A stretch of 35,510 nucleotides of DNA, from assembly GCA_947305705.1 (NCBI GenBank), contig CAMZEB010000009.1:1-35510 (forward strand), in the 5' to 3' direction. Position 1 is the stretch's first letter, and every line of letters begins with the position of its first letter. The notes under the pieces were generated by a model, which was not told where the DNA came from, did not search any database, and saw only the letters and a list, made by a program, of their open reading frames with translations. The translations under genes and the position numbers were made by a program. Below, in pieces: positions 22,556 to 31,452 of this stretch. Source of the stretch: an uncultured Candidatus Saccharibacteria bacterium. Its GTDB lineage: Bacteria > Patescibacteriota > Saccharimonadia > Saccharimonadales > Saccharimonadaceae.

Positions 22556-25500
22556 ATGGCATATACTATAATACATATTCCAGCGATAATCGAAAAATTA
22601 TATTTTTTTTACGACTATTCTGGCAATTCTGCGCGTGTAATAACCAATAATGATGGTGGCGTTGTTAGAACTACGTTTAATGAGTATTTTTATTTTGGTA
22701 GTTGGCGTAAAGAAGTAGCAGACTTTAAGGATGAGGCCAATAACTGGACTGGTGCAATTTCATATTCAATATACCAGGGCGCTAGTAAACTTTCATCTGG
22801 CGAAATTATGACAGTTATTGATGGCCAAAAAAAGCAGACTGCTGTTCGTGGGTATAGATTTTACGCAGGCTCTTCTCGTGATTATGATGTGTATTTTAGA
22901 GCAATTGAAATGTCAACGCTTAGCGTATCTGCTCCGGAACAAATTAGTAAAATTACATTTAGTAATGGAAGAACTTATGATTCATCGAATCCATCCCCAG
23001 TGCTTTTCAATTCTAAAATAACGGTTAGCTCACTTACATTGCCGAGTGATTATAGTGACGAGTACGGTGCTGTGGTTGCAAAGCAAGGCGAACGGCCACT
23101 TGGTTTAGTTGCGGAAATTAAGAATGGTGAAGTTCACATTTCGGATTATGAAATAGAATACGATGGCTCGGATTCCTCAGTTGAATTTTATTATGGCACT
23201 AAGTTAATTAAGTTCCATGAAGATGGCCAACTTGCATTAATCGAAGTAATTTCTACTGATGAGTATGTGCTTCCTGAGTGGACGAGTTCCGGCAAGTCGT
23301 TATTAGGCTATTCCTATAATGGGAATATTTATAATCCTGGAGATACTATACACATTGATGACGTTGCTGATATAACCGTAGTTCTTATTCCCAACAACGA
23401 TCAAGATACAGATGACGGGGTAGTAAGCCCGATTTTATTTGGTCCTAATGGGGAACCATACGCAACATATATTTGGAAAAAATACTCATATCCAAAAGCG
23501 AATTCATCTTCCAAATTATATATTTCCACTAGCGAGTATCCATCTTCGGTATTTGTATCTTATTATGAATCATATCCGAATTATTCTGGCGGAATAGTAA
23601 CCCCAAAGAAGGCACTGTCCTTTCAAGTAACGCCATATGTATCTGATGAGCGGCTTGAGGAGCTATTTACCTCTCTGGCCGACAAGTACATATCAAAGTC
23701 TAATAGCATATACCAGATTGATCAGCCGCTTAATTGGGGTCGTGATGATTCAGGTGTATATGTAATGTCCAAACAGTTAGAGAACGCTGCGGGTGACTAC
23801 ATTGCAGATGTCTATGCCAGCGTTGGAATGTACCCTGATAATGGGAATTCTGGTGGATATTGGTACATTAAGCAATCCGGAGGGCAAAACTTATTTTCTG
23901 GCTCCGGATATGGCCGAATGATCGACGCTACAGAGTGGCATGTTGAAGAGGAACTAAATGGCCAATATGAGCTTAATATGGTGTATCCATCGTCCGGGCC
24001 ATTGTTTGAGCATATTAACCGCAGAGCCATAATTCGTGCGAAAGTAAGCCCATTTGATAATAAGACTCAGGACTTTAGAATCTATGACATAACCAAGCCA
24101 ATTAACGGTCTTATTGAGATACGTGCGCACCATATTTCGTACGACTTATCGGGTGTTATTGTTAAGGGCTTTACTGCAAATAATCCATCTTCAGCTATGA
24201 CTGCAATCGCCAACAACCAGGTCGGCTCCTCTGGGTTTACGTTTACCACCACTGTAAGCGCAACAAAGGAGTTGGCAATTACTGCCCCGACATCTGTTCG
24301 CGCTGCTCTTGGCGATGGTGGAGAATCTATTCTTGGCTGCTATGGTGGCGAGTTTGAGTGGGATAATAAAACTGTTAAGCACTCTCTAAATCGTGGGCAG
24401 AAGCGGCCAGTTAGGATTGCGTATGGCATTAATATGATCGACTTCCAGCAGGAAGAAAACATCGCAAATTGCGCCACATCTGTAATTGGATATGTTCGGC
24501 ATGAAGGCTCGTTTATTTATGGCAATCTTATTCGAGCTGATGGATTTGATTACGATAATTCGATTGCTGTCGACTTCACTTCAAAATGGAATAGTGACGC
24601 TGCTCCTAGTACTTCTCAAATCGATTCTATGACCAGAGAGTACATGTCTTTAGAGTCAAGTAATATTGGCAAGCCTGAAATTTCCATTGAAGTATCTTAT
24701 GCTCAGCTTTCAAAGGCATTAAATTCTATAGCAAACCCTCCATCTGAATATGATGCTTTGGATGTGGGCGATACTATTACTATTTACTTTGAAAAGCTTG
24801 GTATTGATGCAGAGGCTGAAGTTATTAGTAAAAACTACAATGGCAAGCTTGATAGATATGACTCTATTGGCGTTGGCGATAGAGCTAAAAATTTAAGTGA
24901 CACAATCCTTGCTCAGAGCACCATTCTTGAGAAAACAGTTACTAATGACTTTATGGTGAATGCGATCGCTGACGCAACTAGACTTATAACTGGAAATAAG
25001 GGCGGAAATGTTATCCTACATGATTCGGATAATGACGATAAGCCGGATGAGATTCTAATTATTAACACCGATAAGATAGAAGACGCTACCGAAGTTTGGC
25101 GATGGAATAAAAGCGGTCTAGGTTATGCAAGCGGCCCAAATGCTTATGCTGGTCCGTACGCATTAGCAATAACAAATGATGGCCATATTGTTGGAAGCCG
25201 GATAGACGTAACTGGAATGACTGTTGGGTCTGCAAATATTGCTGATGCGGCAATAACCAATGCTAAAATCGATACTTTAACTGCAAACAAGATTAATGGC
25301 GGAACATTCAATACCAATAATGCTGGTATAAGTGGCTACATAACAGTTCCAAAAGAGTTCTCCGTCATCGGCTCTGCAGAAAGTAAGGTCACAGGTGCTC
25401 AATGCCTTAACTTCGAGGCAACTGGTACTCTATCATCTCCGGGGAATACTCATTTGGGAAGCGAGTATCGCATATGGGTAACTCCATACGGTGGTAGTCC

Positions 25501-25558
25501 AACTGCGCTTGCGACCTATGTTCGCGATAAAGCAGCGACCGCGGCAGTATTTGGATAA
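22556..25558 (+). CDS. Tal-like tail-tip protein with long N-terminal extension
   Basis: A 1000-residue protein. Residues about 455-790 match the prophage tail endopeptidase/Tal core: TEWHVEEELNGQYELNMVYP, YDITKPINGLIEIRAHHISY, VGSSGFTFTTTV, ILGCYGGEFEWDN and GDTITIYFEKLGIDAEAEVI with RYDSIGVGDRAKNLSD. The first 450 residues are an extra beta-rich region that includes an InlB/Flg_new-like repeat (WTSSGKSLLGYSYNG, YNPGDTIHID) at about 242-262. The C terminus (GLGYASGPNAYAGPYALAIT, NIADAAITNAKIDTLTANKI) is fibre-like. Tal proteins form the baseplate hub and can degrade peptidoglycan; no lytic motif is evident here. The SD is weak (GGAGATG). Confidence 0.85.
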   Translation: MAYTIIHIPAIIEKLYFFYDYSGNSARVITNNDGGVVRTTFNEYFYFGSWRKEVADFKDEANNWTGAISYSIYQGASKLSSGEIMTVIDGQKKQTAVRGYRFYAGSSRDYDVYFRAIEMSTLSVSAPEQISKITFSNGRTYDSSNPSPVLFNSKITVSSLTLPSDYSDEYGAVVAKQGERPLGLVAEIKNGEVHISDYEIEYDGSDSSVEFYYGTKLIKFHEDGQLALIEVISTDEYVLPEWTSSGKSLLGYSYNGNIYNPGDTIHIDDVADITVVLIPNNDQDTDDGVVSPILFGPNGEPYATYIWKKYSYPKANSSSKLYISTSEYPSSVFVSYYESYPNYSGGIVTPKKALSFQVTPYVSDERLEELFTSLADKYISKSNSIYQIDQPLNWGRDDSGVYVMSKQLENAAGDYIADVYASVGMYPDNGNSGGYWYIKQSGGQNLFSGSGYGRMIDATEWHVEEELNGQYELNMVYPSSGPLFEHINRRAIIRAKVSPFDNKTQDFRIYDITKPINGLIEIRAHHISYDLSGVIVKGFTANNPSSAMTAIANNQVGSSGFTFTTTVSATKELAITAPTSVRAALGDGGESILGCYGGEFEWDNKTVKHSLNRGQKRPVRIAYGINMIDFQQEENIANCATSVIGYVRHEGSFIYGNLIRADGFDYDNSIAVDFTSKWNSDAAPSTSQIDSMTREYMSLESSNIGKPEISIEVSYAQLSKALNSIANPPSEYDALDVGDTITIYFEKLGIDAEAEVISKNYNGKLDRYDSIGVGDRAKNLSDTILAQSTILEKTVTNDFMVNAIADATRLITGNKGGNVILHDSDNDDKPDEILIINTDKIEDATEVWRWNKSGLGYASGPNAYAGPYALAITNDGHIVGSRIDVTGMTVGSANIADAAITNAKIDTLTANKINGGTFNTNNAGISGYITVPKEFSVIGSAESKVTGAQCLNFEATGTLSSPGNTHLGSEYRIWVTPYGGSPTALATYVRDKAATAAVFG

Positions 25559-25574
25559 AATGGTGGTGAATTAA

Positions 25575-27359
25575 ATGGCTACTCTTACAGTTAATATGCC
25601 ATCGGTTGTTAACTCAATAACGTTTACCAATGGCAATACTGCGACTAATCAAAGTGGAACCGGTTATATTTCATACAGCAGCGCTGTAAAAATTAGTTCT
25701 GTATTTATTACTGGTAGATATTCTTCTTGGTCTGGAACTCTATACTGGAGTAATGGAACGAATACATTTGCTTTCGCGACTGTGAACAACGGCAGCGTAT
25801 CCGTCTACAGTACTAGCTCACAAGAAAGTATCGACTATACTGGTAATCGAACTATTACAGTAACCGCAGTTCAATCTAGTGCTACTCTTACCGTTAACAT
25901 GCCTTCGGTTGTTAACTCGATAACGTTTACTAATGGAAATACGGCAACTAACCGAAGTGGAACTGGTTATATTTCCTATAGCAGCGCAGTAAAGATAAGG
26001 TCCGTATCTATTGCTGGTGGATATTCTTCTTGGTCTGGAACTTTGTACTGGAGTAACGGCACGAATACGTTTGCCTTTGCAACCGTTAATAACGGTAGTG
26101 TGTCCGTCTATAGTACCAGCTCGCAAGAAAGTATCGACTATACTGGTAATCGAACTATCATAGTAACTGCAGTTCAGTCTAGTACCACAATTTATTATAA
26201 GTATCGGTATATTGTAGAGTCAACCGGGGCAACTTTAGAAGATAGTAGCGTTTATAGTGTACCCACCGAACTAAGCCCTGCTGTAGCATATGTCACGTTA
26301 TCTAATATTCCGCAGCCAACCAATACTGATTACGTTAAAACCGGTAGCTATATAGTCGTCGCTCATTGCTCCATTAATCGGGAAGACGGATATGCGTCAT
26401 GCAGCGGTACCAGCGCATCTGACCCATCGATTATTGGCGTAAAAGTCCAGTTTAATAAAAAGATATTTTACTATCAGTATCAGTACATTAAACCGGATGG
26501 AAGTGTACTAGAAACATCAAACATTTACGCAAAAGGTGCAACTCTACAGACTACTTCTATAACTGTAAAATTATCTGATATTCCGCAGCCATCGTCGTCC
26601 GGCTATACAAAAACTGGAAGCTATACAGTCGTCGCTCATTGCTCTATTAATTTAGAAGACGGGTACGCCTCCTGTTCTAGTACAAGTACTTCAGATCCAT
26701 CGATTATTGGTGTAAAAGTAAGGCCGGCTATAAAGATATTTTACTATCAGTACCGGTATTTAACGCCAAATAGAAGAACGATAAAGAACTCTAATATTTA
26801 CGCGCAGGACGCCACTTATTTTGATTCGCGAATTAGCGTTCGACTTGCTGATATTCCAGGTCCTAATGTTGGTCGATGGGAAAAGTCCGGTGAGTATTCT
26901 AATGTAGCTCATTGCTCTATTGATATGGAAGGCGGGTATGCATTGTGTTCTAGCACAAGTACTGCAGATCCTTCCATAATCGGAGTCTATTGCGAACAAG
27001 AGCCAATTAGTCGCTTCACATGGCTTGGCAGCGACCCCCAAGATAATGCTGCATTTGCTAGCGGAAAGTACATAAGCGATGCCATAACCGCCAGCGGATG
27101 GAATGCAATGTATGCAAAAATTAAAGAGCTCGCGGAAGCAACTGGCGGCCAATTTGACTATGACGCAGTTTCAAAGGGCGACCAAATAACCGCTACCGAG
27201 TTCAACTACATGCGTTTGGGTATTATAAATCTACCGTGGCATGGGTCTCTTCCGAACGCAGTTGCCGCTGATATGCCGATATTTGCCGACTACTTTAATG
27301 GCTCTGTAAGCCTGAAAAGCGCATTAAACGCTGCGATAGATGGATTCAATAATCAATGA
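25575..27359 (+). CDS. Repeat-built baseplate/fibre protein, A-A-B-B-B-tail layout
   Basis: A 594-residue mosaic. Two beta-rich A modules of 101 residues (coding 25578-25880 and 25881-26183) share most bases: MPSVVNSITFTNGNTATN, GTLYWSNGTNTFAFATVNNG and SQESIDYTGNRTI. Three B modules of 91 residues are offset by exactly 273 bases (starting at about 26190, 26463 and 26736), each with YYxYxY, SNIYAxxAT, VAHCSINxEDGYASCSxTS and DPSIIGV. Each B module carries two conserved Cys. The last 115 residues form a helical domain (SDAITASGWNAMYAKIKELA, GDQITATEFNYMRLGI) common near phage tail tips. It is likely a receptor-contacting tail-tip protein that grows by module duplication. Confidence 0.75.
   Translation: MATLTVNMPSVVNSITFTNGNTATNQSGTGYISYSSAVKISSVFITGRYSSWSGTLYWSNGTNTFAFATVNNGSVSVYSTSSQESIDYTGNRTITVTAVQSSATLTVNMPSVVNSITFTNGNTATNRSGTGYISYSSAVKIRSVSIAGGYSSWSGTLYWSNGTNTFAFATVNNGSVSVYSTSSQESIDYTGNRTIIVTAVQSSTTIYYKYRYIVESTGATLEDSSVYSVPTELSPAVAYVTLSNIPQPTNTDYVKTGSYIVVAHCSINREDGYASCSGTSASDPSIIGVKVQFNKKIFYYQYQYIKPDGSVLETSNIYAKGATLQTTSITVKLSDIPQPSSSGYTKTGSYTVVAHCSINLEDGYASCSSTSTSDPSIIGVKVRPAIKIFYYQYRYLTPNRRTIKNSNIYAQDATYFDSRISVRLADIPGPNVGRWEKSGEYSNVAHCSIDMEGGYALCSSTSTADPSIIGVYCEQEPISRFTWLGSDPQDNAAFASGKYISDAITASGWNAMYAKIKELAEATGGQFDYDAVSKGDQITATEFNYMRLGIINLPWHGSLPNAVAADMPIFADYFNGSVSLKSALNAAIDGFNNQ
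25578..27008 (+). repeat. Two 303-bp and three 273-bp in-frame tandem repeats
   Basis: The A units (25578-25880, 25881-26183) and B units (26190-26462, 26463-26735, 26736-27008) are consecutive and keep the frame. The A units are much more alike at DNA level than the B units, and B3 is the most diverged. The arrangement points to stepwise unequal exchange, with the A duplication most recent. Confidence 0.85.
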
Positions 27360-27859
27360 AGCTGACTCAATTAATTTTGCATAGAGAATATGACTATCTT
27401 GGTAAGTTATTAGCAAGACGCCATAATCTCGGTAGGCCATTGCTACAGATTGACTCTGTTAGCGATAAAAACTGCGCCATGATTAGCTTGGCGTATATAT
27501 ACGGAGCGGAGCGTTATCCCGAAATTTCCAGATTATCTGGGCGAAATGGGGTTAGCGCTCTACTCCTTCGTCATATGATGAAAAAGTTAGGGTCTAAAAA
27601 TCCTCATTGCAGGTATTTAAAAGGCATTGGCTGGTCATTTAAATCAATTAAAAACTTATGTGATATGGGTTTCCCAGTCATATTGACGGCGCTTCATGAT
27701 GGACGTGGATATTACAAAAACCACAGCGTCATAGTAACTGGGTATGAAGTGTATGAGTCCGGAAAGAAGTTCCTAATCGTATACGATAACTTAAATGACG
27801 AGCCATGCTTAATCGACTACAAGAAACTTAGTATTATATCAGCTATATATTGGGCTTAA
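27356..27859 (+). CDS. C39-like cysteine protease in the tail-tip module
   Basis: A 167-residue protein whose ATG overlaps the previous stop (ATGA), implying coupled translation. A C39/papain-like triad is visible: Cys40 in SDKNCAMISLAYIYG, His123 in YKNHSVIVTGYEV and Asp144 in LIVYDNLND. GIGWSFKSIKNLCDMGFPVI lies between, with the 'l..G.PvI....' pattern usual for C39_2 domains before the active His. No signal peptide or wall-binding domain is present. It might process the adjacent tail-tip protein, act on host surface peptides, or be inactive in cleavage. It is distinct from the smaller protease-like protein at 1311. Confidence 0.72.
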   Translation: MKLTQLILHREYDYLGKLLARRHNLGRPLLQIDSVSDKNCAMISLAYIYGAERYPEISRLSGRNGVSALLLRHMMKKLGSKNPHCRYLKGIGWSFKSIKNLCDMGFPVILTALHDGRGYYKNHSVIVTGYEVYESGKKFLIVYDNLNDEPCLIDYKKLSIISAIYWA

Positions 27860-27879
27860 TTTAGAAAAGAGGTGACTAT

Positions 27880-28197
27880 ATGGGGTTTCCAAGAGGAACA
27901 ACGCCAACGCTTAAACTGAAGCTTCCCGAAAGATTTGACTTAGAGTTGGCAAAGTCTGTATATGCCACGTTTACTTTAGTTAATGGTGAAGCAATTATTA
28001 AAGACTCCATTGACGGGAGCGTTACGGTTGAGAAAAATATTGCCAAAGTAACATTAACTCAAGAAGAAACATTCAAAATGGTATTGGGAAAGATCAAGGT
28101 GCAACTTAACTGGATGTACGATGATGGCAAGCGTTGTGCAACAAAAGTTAAAACCGTTGAGGTCACCGAGCAGTTATTAAAGGAGATACTTGACTAA
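27880..28197 (+). CDS. Small beta-rich tail-tip protein
   Basis: A 105-residue protein after AGAGGTGA. It opens PRGTTPTLKLKLPERFDLEL and continues AKSVYATFTLVNGEAIIKDS, VTVEKNIAKVTLTQEETFKM, GKIKVQLNWMYDDGKRCATK and a closing helix. This is a familiar small protein of Bacillota siphovirus tail-tip regions ('RGTTPTl.l..p..D......v.vt......i.K'). It looks like a single Ig-like beta sandwich of the BppU N-terminal type that links baseplate and receptor-binding proteins. The start codon of the next gene overlaps its stop by one base (TAATG). Confidence 0.62.
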   Translation: MGFPRGTTPTLKLKLPERFDLELAKSVYATFTLVNGEAIIKDSIDGSVTVEKNIAKVTLTQEETFKMVLGKIKVQLNWMYDDGKRCATKVKTVEVTEQLLKEILD

Positions 28198-28565
28198 TGG
28201 ATGAGACGTTAGTAATACCTCTTGAGGTAGAAATCGATGAGGAAGTAGACCTTGATATCGAGGGCTACGTCGACCCTCAGCTTAATCGTAATTACGAAAT
28301 TTTAGAAAACAAGCCGTCCATTAATGGAGTAACTCTTATTGACAATAAAACTTCTAAAGATTTGGGGATTGACCAGACATATATCTTCTACCAAGAGTCA
28401 GCCTCTAGCATCTGGACAATTCCCCATAACCTTGATAAGTTCCCTTCAGTTACCATTGTTGATAGCGGAGGAACCGTGTGTGAAGGGCTTATAACATACC
28501 CCGATAGAAACACGGTAATCTGTGAATTTAATGGCGCATTTAGTGGGCGCGCATATCTTAATTAA
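28197..28565 (+). CDS. Small fibre-linker protein
   Basis: A 122-residue protein translated from TAATG. The N-terminal 35 residues are acidic. ILENKPSINGVTLIDNKTSK at about 36-55 is the 'ye.LeNKPsINgv.L.gnkts.dLgi' element found in many phage fibre and collar proteins. Residues about 75-122 (WTIPHNLDKFPSVTIVDSGG, EFNGAFSGRAYLN) match the C-terminal fibre domain 'H.Lnk.PsV.vvds.g..v......y.....v...f...FsG.aylN', common in fibre tips. It is probably a short fibre or tip component. The assignment rests on these two motifs. Confidence 0.65.
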   Translation: MDETLVIPLEVEIDEEVDLDIEGYVDPQLNRNYEILENKPSINGVTLIDNKTSKDLGIDQTYIFYQESASSIWTIPHNLDKFPSVTIVDSGGTVCEGLITYPDRNTVICEFNGAFSGRAYLN

Positions 28566-28579
28566 AAGGAGTAACTAAT

Positions 28580-29653
28580 ATGCCAACTAAAAATATACTG
28601 GCTAATATTAACCTTAATGGTAACGAAGTCCAGAACTTTGTACCCCATCCACTTGCTACTGCGCCATCTAACCCAGCGCCGTGGCTTATGTATACTAATA
28701 CTTTTGATGGGTTAATATATCAAAACCATGGGACATCCGCGAACCCTAATTGGGTGGCAATCGGCTCCGTCTTATCAGTTAATGGCAAAACTGGAGTTGT
28801 AGTGTTAGTTAAGGGCGATATCGGCCTTGGCAATGTTGATAACACTTCTGATGCTACTAAGAAGACTAATTTTACAGGCTTAATCGCTGATGGCAATACT
28901 GGATTCGTTACTGGCGACCAGGCATTTGAAGCTTTAGCGCTTAAGCTTGATCTTGCCGGCGGTACCCTCACTGGCGCTATTGCGATGAGCAGCAATAAGA
29001 TTACTGGACTTGCAACCGGTACGGCTGACACAGATGCTGTGAACGTTGGCCAGCTTAATGAGGCAATCAATCAGGCGAGTGCAAGTTACAAGGGAAGCTT
29101 TGCAAGTAAGGCAGCGCTGGATGCAGTTGCTTGGCAGGATACTAACCCATCCGCCGCGAACTTCGTAACGAATAACGATTATGCTTATGTCGCGGATGAC
29201 GAGACGCATAGTCATGAGGCGTGGCGTTATATTTATTCAAAGCCTGGAGCTGCAACCGGTAGCTGGAGCGCTGCTTATCGTATCAATGAAGCTCCGTTAA
29301 CTGAGGCTCAGATGGCAGCCATTAACTCTGGCATTACAGCCGCGTTGGTTTCCCAGATTACTTCGAATCAGAATGCTATTGCTGCTATTCGTAATGGTAC
29401 AAGCATTAATAGCTTTGCGGAAGTTGAGTCTGCACTGGCTGGTAAAGCAGATAGTGTTACTAAAGTGACTGGCACTATTGGAACGACTGAGACGTCCGTT
29501 AGTGTTAACTATAGTGGCACTTTACTGAACGCCTATGCTACAATGAACGGAGCAGAAGTTATTGTTGATATTGCCATCGGAGTATCGTCTGTCACTTTTA
29601 CCACGGCACAGGCCCCGTCTGCGGAGGTGACTTGCGTGGTTATGTACTCGTGA
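28580..29653 (+). CDS. Tail fibre protein
   Basis: A 357-residue protein after AAAGGAG. It opens MPTKNILANINLNGNEVQNF and PAPWLMYTNTFDGLIYQNHG. VNGKTGVVVLVKGDIGLGNV at about 70-89, followed by DNTSDATKK, is the standard fibre motif. Shaft-like sequence (LKLDLAGGTLTGAIAMSSNK, TDAVNVGQLNEAINQA) follows, then a YVADDE...HEAWRYIY domain at about 207-227 and a C-terminal beta segment. It is the last gene with the AT-leaning composition of the main phage block. It probably forms a trimeric fibre for host binding. Confidence 0.8.
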   Translation: MPTKNILANINLNGNEVQNFVPHPLATAPSNPAPWLMYTNTFDGLIYQNHGTSANPNWVAIGSVLSVNGKTGVVVLVKGDIGLGNVDNTSDATKKTNFTGLIADGNTGFVTGDQAFEALALKLDLAGGTLTGAIAMSSNKITGLATGTADTDAVNVGQLNEAINQASASYKGSFASKAALDAVAWQDTNPSAANFVTNNDYAYVADDETHSHEAWRYIYSKPGAATGSWSAAYRINEAPLTEAQMAAINSGITAALVSQITSNQNAIAAIRNGTSINSFAEVESALAGKADSVTKVTGTIGTTETSVSVNYSGTLLNAYATMNGAEVIVDIAIGVSSVTFTTAQAPSAEVTCVVMYS

Positions 29654-29667
29654 GGCGGTGATTTGGG

Positions 29668-30951
29668 ATGAAGTATCTTGGCCCGATTACTGACGGAAAA
29701 GATGTCACTACCAAGGAGTATGTGGACGGCGGTATAGAAGCAGCCAATCGTGTGGTCTACGGCATCTGCGACACGGCGGCGGATGACCCGGATAAAGAGG
29801 TCATTCTGGCTTGCCGTGATCTGGATAATTTGGGCAAAGGGGTGCTGCTGTCCGTATATTTTACCTACGGCAACACGGCCTCCAACCCCGCGCTTTTCCT
29901 CTATAACTCCGATGAAACAGATGATAAGCCGCCGGATGACATCGTGCTGTGGGCGGATGAATCTACCCACATCACCTATTTGGCGGGGCCCGGCGCCTGG
30001 CGCAACGGCGAGCAGGTCCTGTTCACGATGCTGTCCTCCGGGGAATGGCAAATCGTAGGTCGTCAGCCCGCGCTGAGCGACCGCTACGGCGTCGTCGAGC
30101 TGAGTGATGCTGTCGACTCCGAGTCCGGCGCAGACTCGGCCAAAGGTCTGTTCCCCGGCCCCGCCCTCGCCGCCACGCCGAAGGCCGTAAAACAGGCCTA
30201 CGATCTGGCGGCGTCCAAGCAGGACCCGATAATCGGCGGCAACGGCGTGGAGATTACGGGCGGCACCAATGTGGGGCTGACGGATAAGTTTTACAACTAT
30301 CTGGTGAGGGAGACCTTTGAAAAGCCAGAGCTAACGCTGACGATGAACGGCGTTGGTGTAGACAGGGAGATCGGAACGCCACTGTCTATTACGAGCATTA
30401 AACACCGTGAGACCAATATTGATAGCATTAAAAGTGAAACACTGGCTTTTTACCGGGATAACGTGCTCGTTGAATACATTAACCCGTCGGATACGGAAGC
30501 TACTGTGACGCTGGGAACAGAAATAACGGAAAACCCGACAGCAGACGCACAGCACGCTTACGTCCTTAAATGCACCGACACAATGCCGGGCGCCCCAACC
30601 CCTCGCTCGTCCAACACGGTAACGGCAAAGTGGTATAGATACGCATACTCTGCGTTGAACAATGACACCACCAACCCCCCGGTCAGCGGAAATACGAAGC
30701 AGACCCCTATCAGCACGTTTGCTTCCGACGGTGCGTCATTTAACTACGCTGTTGGTCAATGCTTGTGGCTATTTACCACGAAAGCAGACGCGAAGATACA
30801 GACCAATGTGCTGGGACAGTGGGCAGACGTGACATTTTACAATGCCGGTCCGGTGCAGCTCGTGCAGGCAAACGATGCAACGCATACCTATTACGCTTAT
30901 CGTACAGCCGTTTTTGACGGCGCAGGTACGGCGAAATACCGCGTTTCGTAA
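29668..30951 (+). CDS. Tail fibre protein, first gene of the GC-rich block
   Basis: A 427-residue protein from ATG 29668 after GAGGCGGTG. MKYLGPITDGKDVTTKEYVD at the N terminus is a common fibre attachment module. SDRYGVVELSDAVDSESGAD and AATPKAVKQAYDLAASKQDP at about 147-188 form the classical 'G.v.lSda......a..g.AaTp.AVk.ay..a..kq' fibre repeat. Residues about 220-427 are beta-rich (ITSIKHRETNIDSIKSETLA and a C-terminal YYAYRTAVFDGAGTAKYRVS). The gene is clearly GC-richer than everything before it, with GCG/GGC/CTG codons, suggesting acquisition from a different phage or host background. Confidence 0.8.
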   Translation: MKYLGPITDGKDVTTKEYVDGGIEAANRVVYGICDTAADDPDKEVILACRDLDNLGKGVLLSVYFTYGNTASNPALFLYNSDETDDKPPDDIVLWADESTHITYLAGPGAWRNGEQVLFTMLSSGEWQIVGRQPALSDRYGVVELSDAVDSESGADSAKGLFPGPALAATPKAVKQAYDLAASKQDPIIGGNGVEITGGTNVGLTDKFYNYLVRETFEKPELTLTMNGVGVDREIGTPLSITSIKHRETNIDSIKSETLAFYRDNVLVEYINPSDTEATVTLGTEITENPTADAQHAYVLKCTDTMPGAPTPRSSNTVTAKWYRYAYSALNNDTTNPPVSGNTKQTPISTFASDGASFNYAVGQCLWLFTTKADAKIQTNVLGQWADVTFYNAGPVQLVQANDATHTYYAYRTAVFDGAGTAKYRVS

Positions 30952-30966
30952 CAGGAGGTACGATCA

Positions 30967-31437
30967 ATGGCGTTAACAATTAACACGAATATCGTGAACG
31001 ACGTAGGCGGGTATCTTCTGGACACACGAAACGTGAAGGCCAGGGAGAATGGCGGTGAAATGGTCATGCTGGACGAATACCTCCGGGAGGCGGAGACTGT
31101 CGTAGCATCAAAGGAGGACATCCCCGAACGGACTGGTACGCTTCCTGTCGCCGGGCCGCTGGTGAAAAACACCATGTACTATCTCGGTGTGATCGAGGAG
31201 GGAATCTCTATCGCTTTCCCCGATAACAGCAGCGGGGATTTGCGTTTTGGCGACTGGCTTTATTTCAACTACAGCACGCCATCTGACCCCGTGCCTAACG
31301 TGACCGTGAACCCCAATAACAGCATCGGTCTGGATACGGTGCCATCATGGACGATGGAGAGTTGCTCCTACACGGCGATGGCAATGTGGGACGGAGCAGA
31401 GTGGGTATTCGCCTATCGTACCATTGATATAAGCTAG
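30967..31437 (+). CDS. Small tail-associated protein in the GC-rich block
   Basis: A 156-residue protein starting at ATG 30967 after ACAGGAGG. It begins ALTINTNIVNDVGGYLLDTR, followed by a charged region, KNTMYYLGVIEEGISIAFPD, LRFGDWLYFNYSTPSDPVPN, and a C-terminal SYTAMAMWDGAEWVFAYRTI. The second half has the look of a compact beta domain of the type seen in phage fibre-accessory proteins. I do not recognise a defined family. Its position between a fibre gene and the repeat protein suggests a tip or fibre-assembly role. Confidence 0.5.
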   Translation: MALTINTNIVNDVGGYLLDTRNVKARENGGEMVMLDEYLREAETVVASKEDIPERTGTLPVAGPLVKNTMYYLGVIEEGISIAFPDNSSGDLRFGDWLYFNYSTPSDPVPNVTVNPNNSIGLDTVPSWTMESCSYTAMAMWDGAEWVFAYRTIDIS

Positions 31438-31452
31438 TAAGGGGGGATAGGC

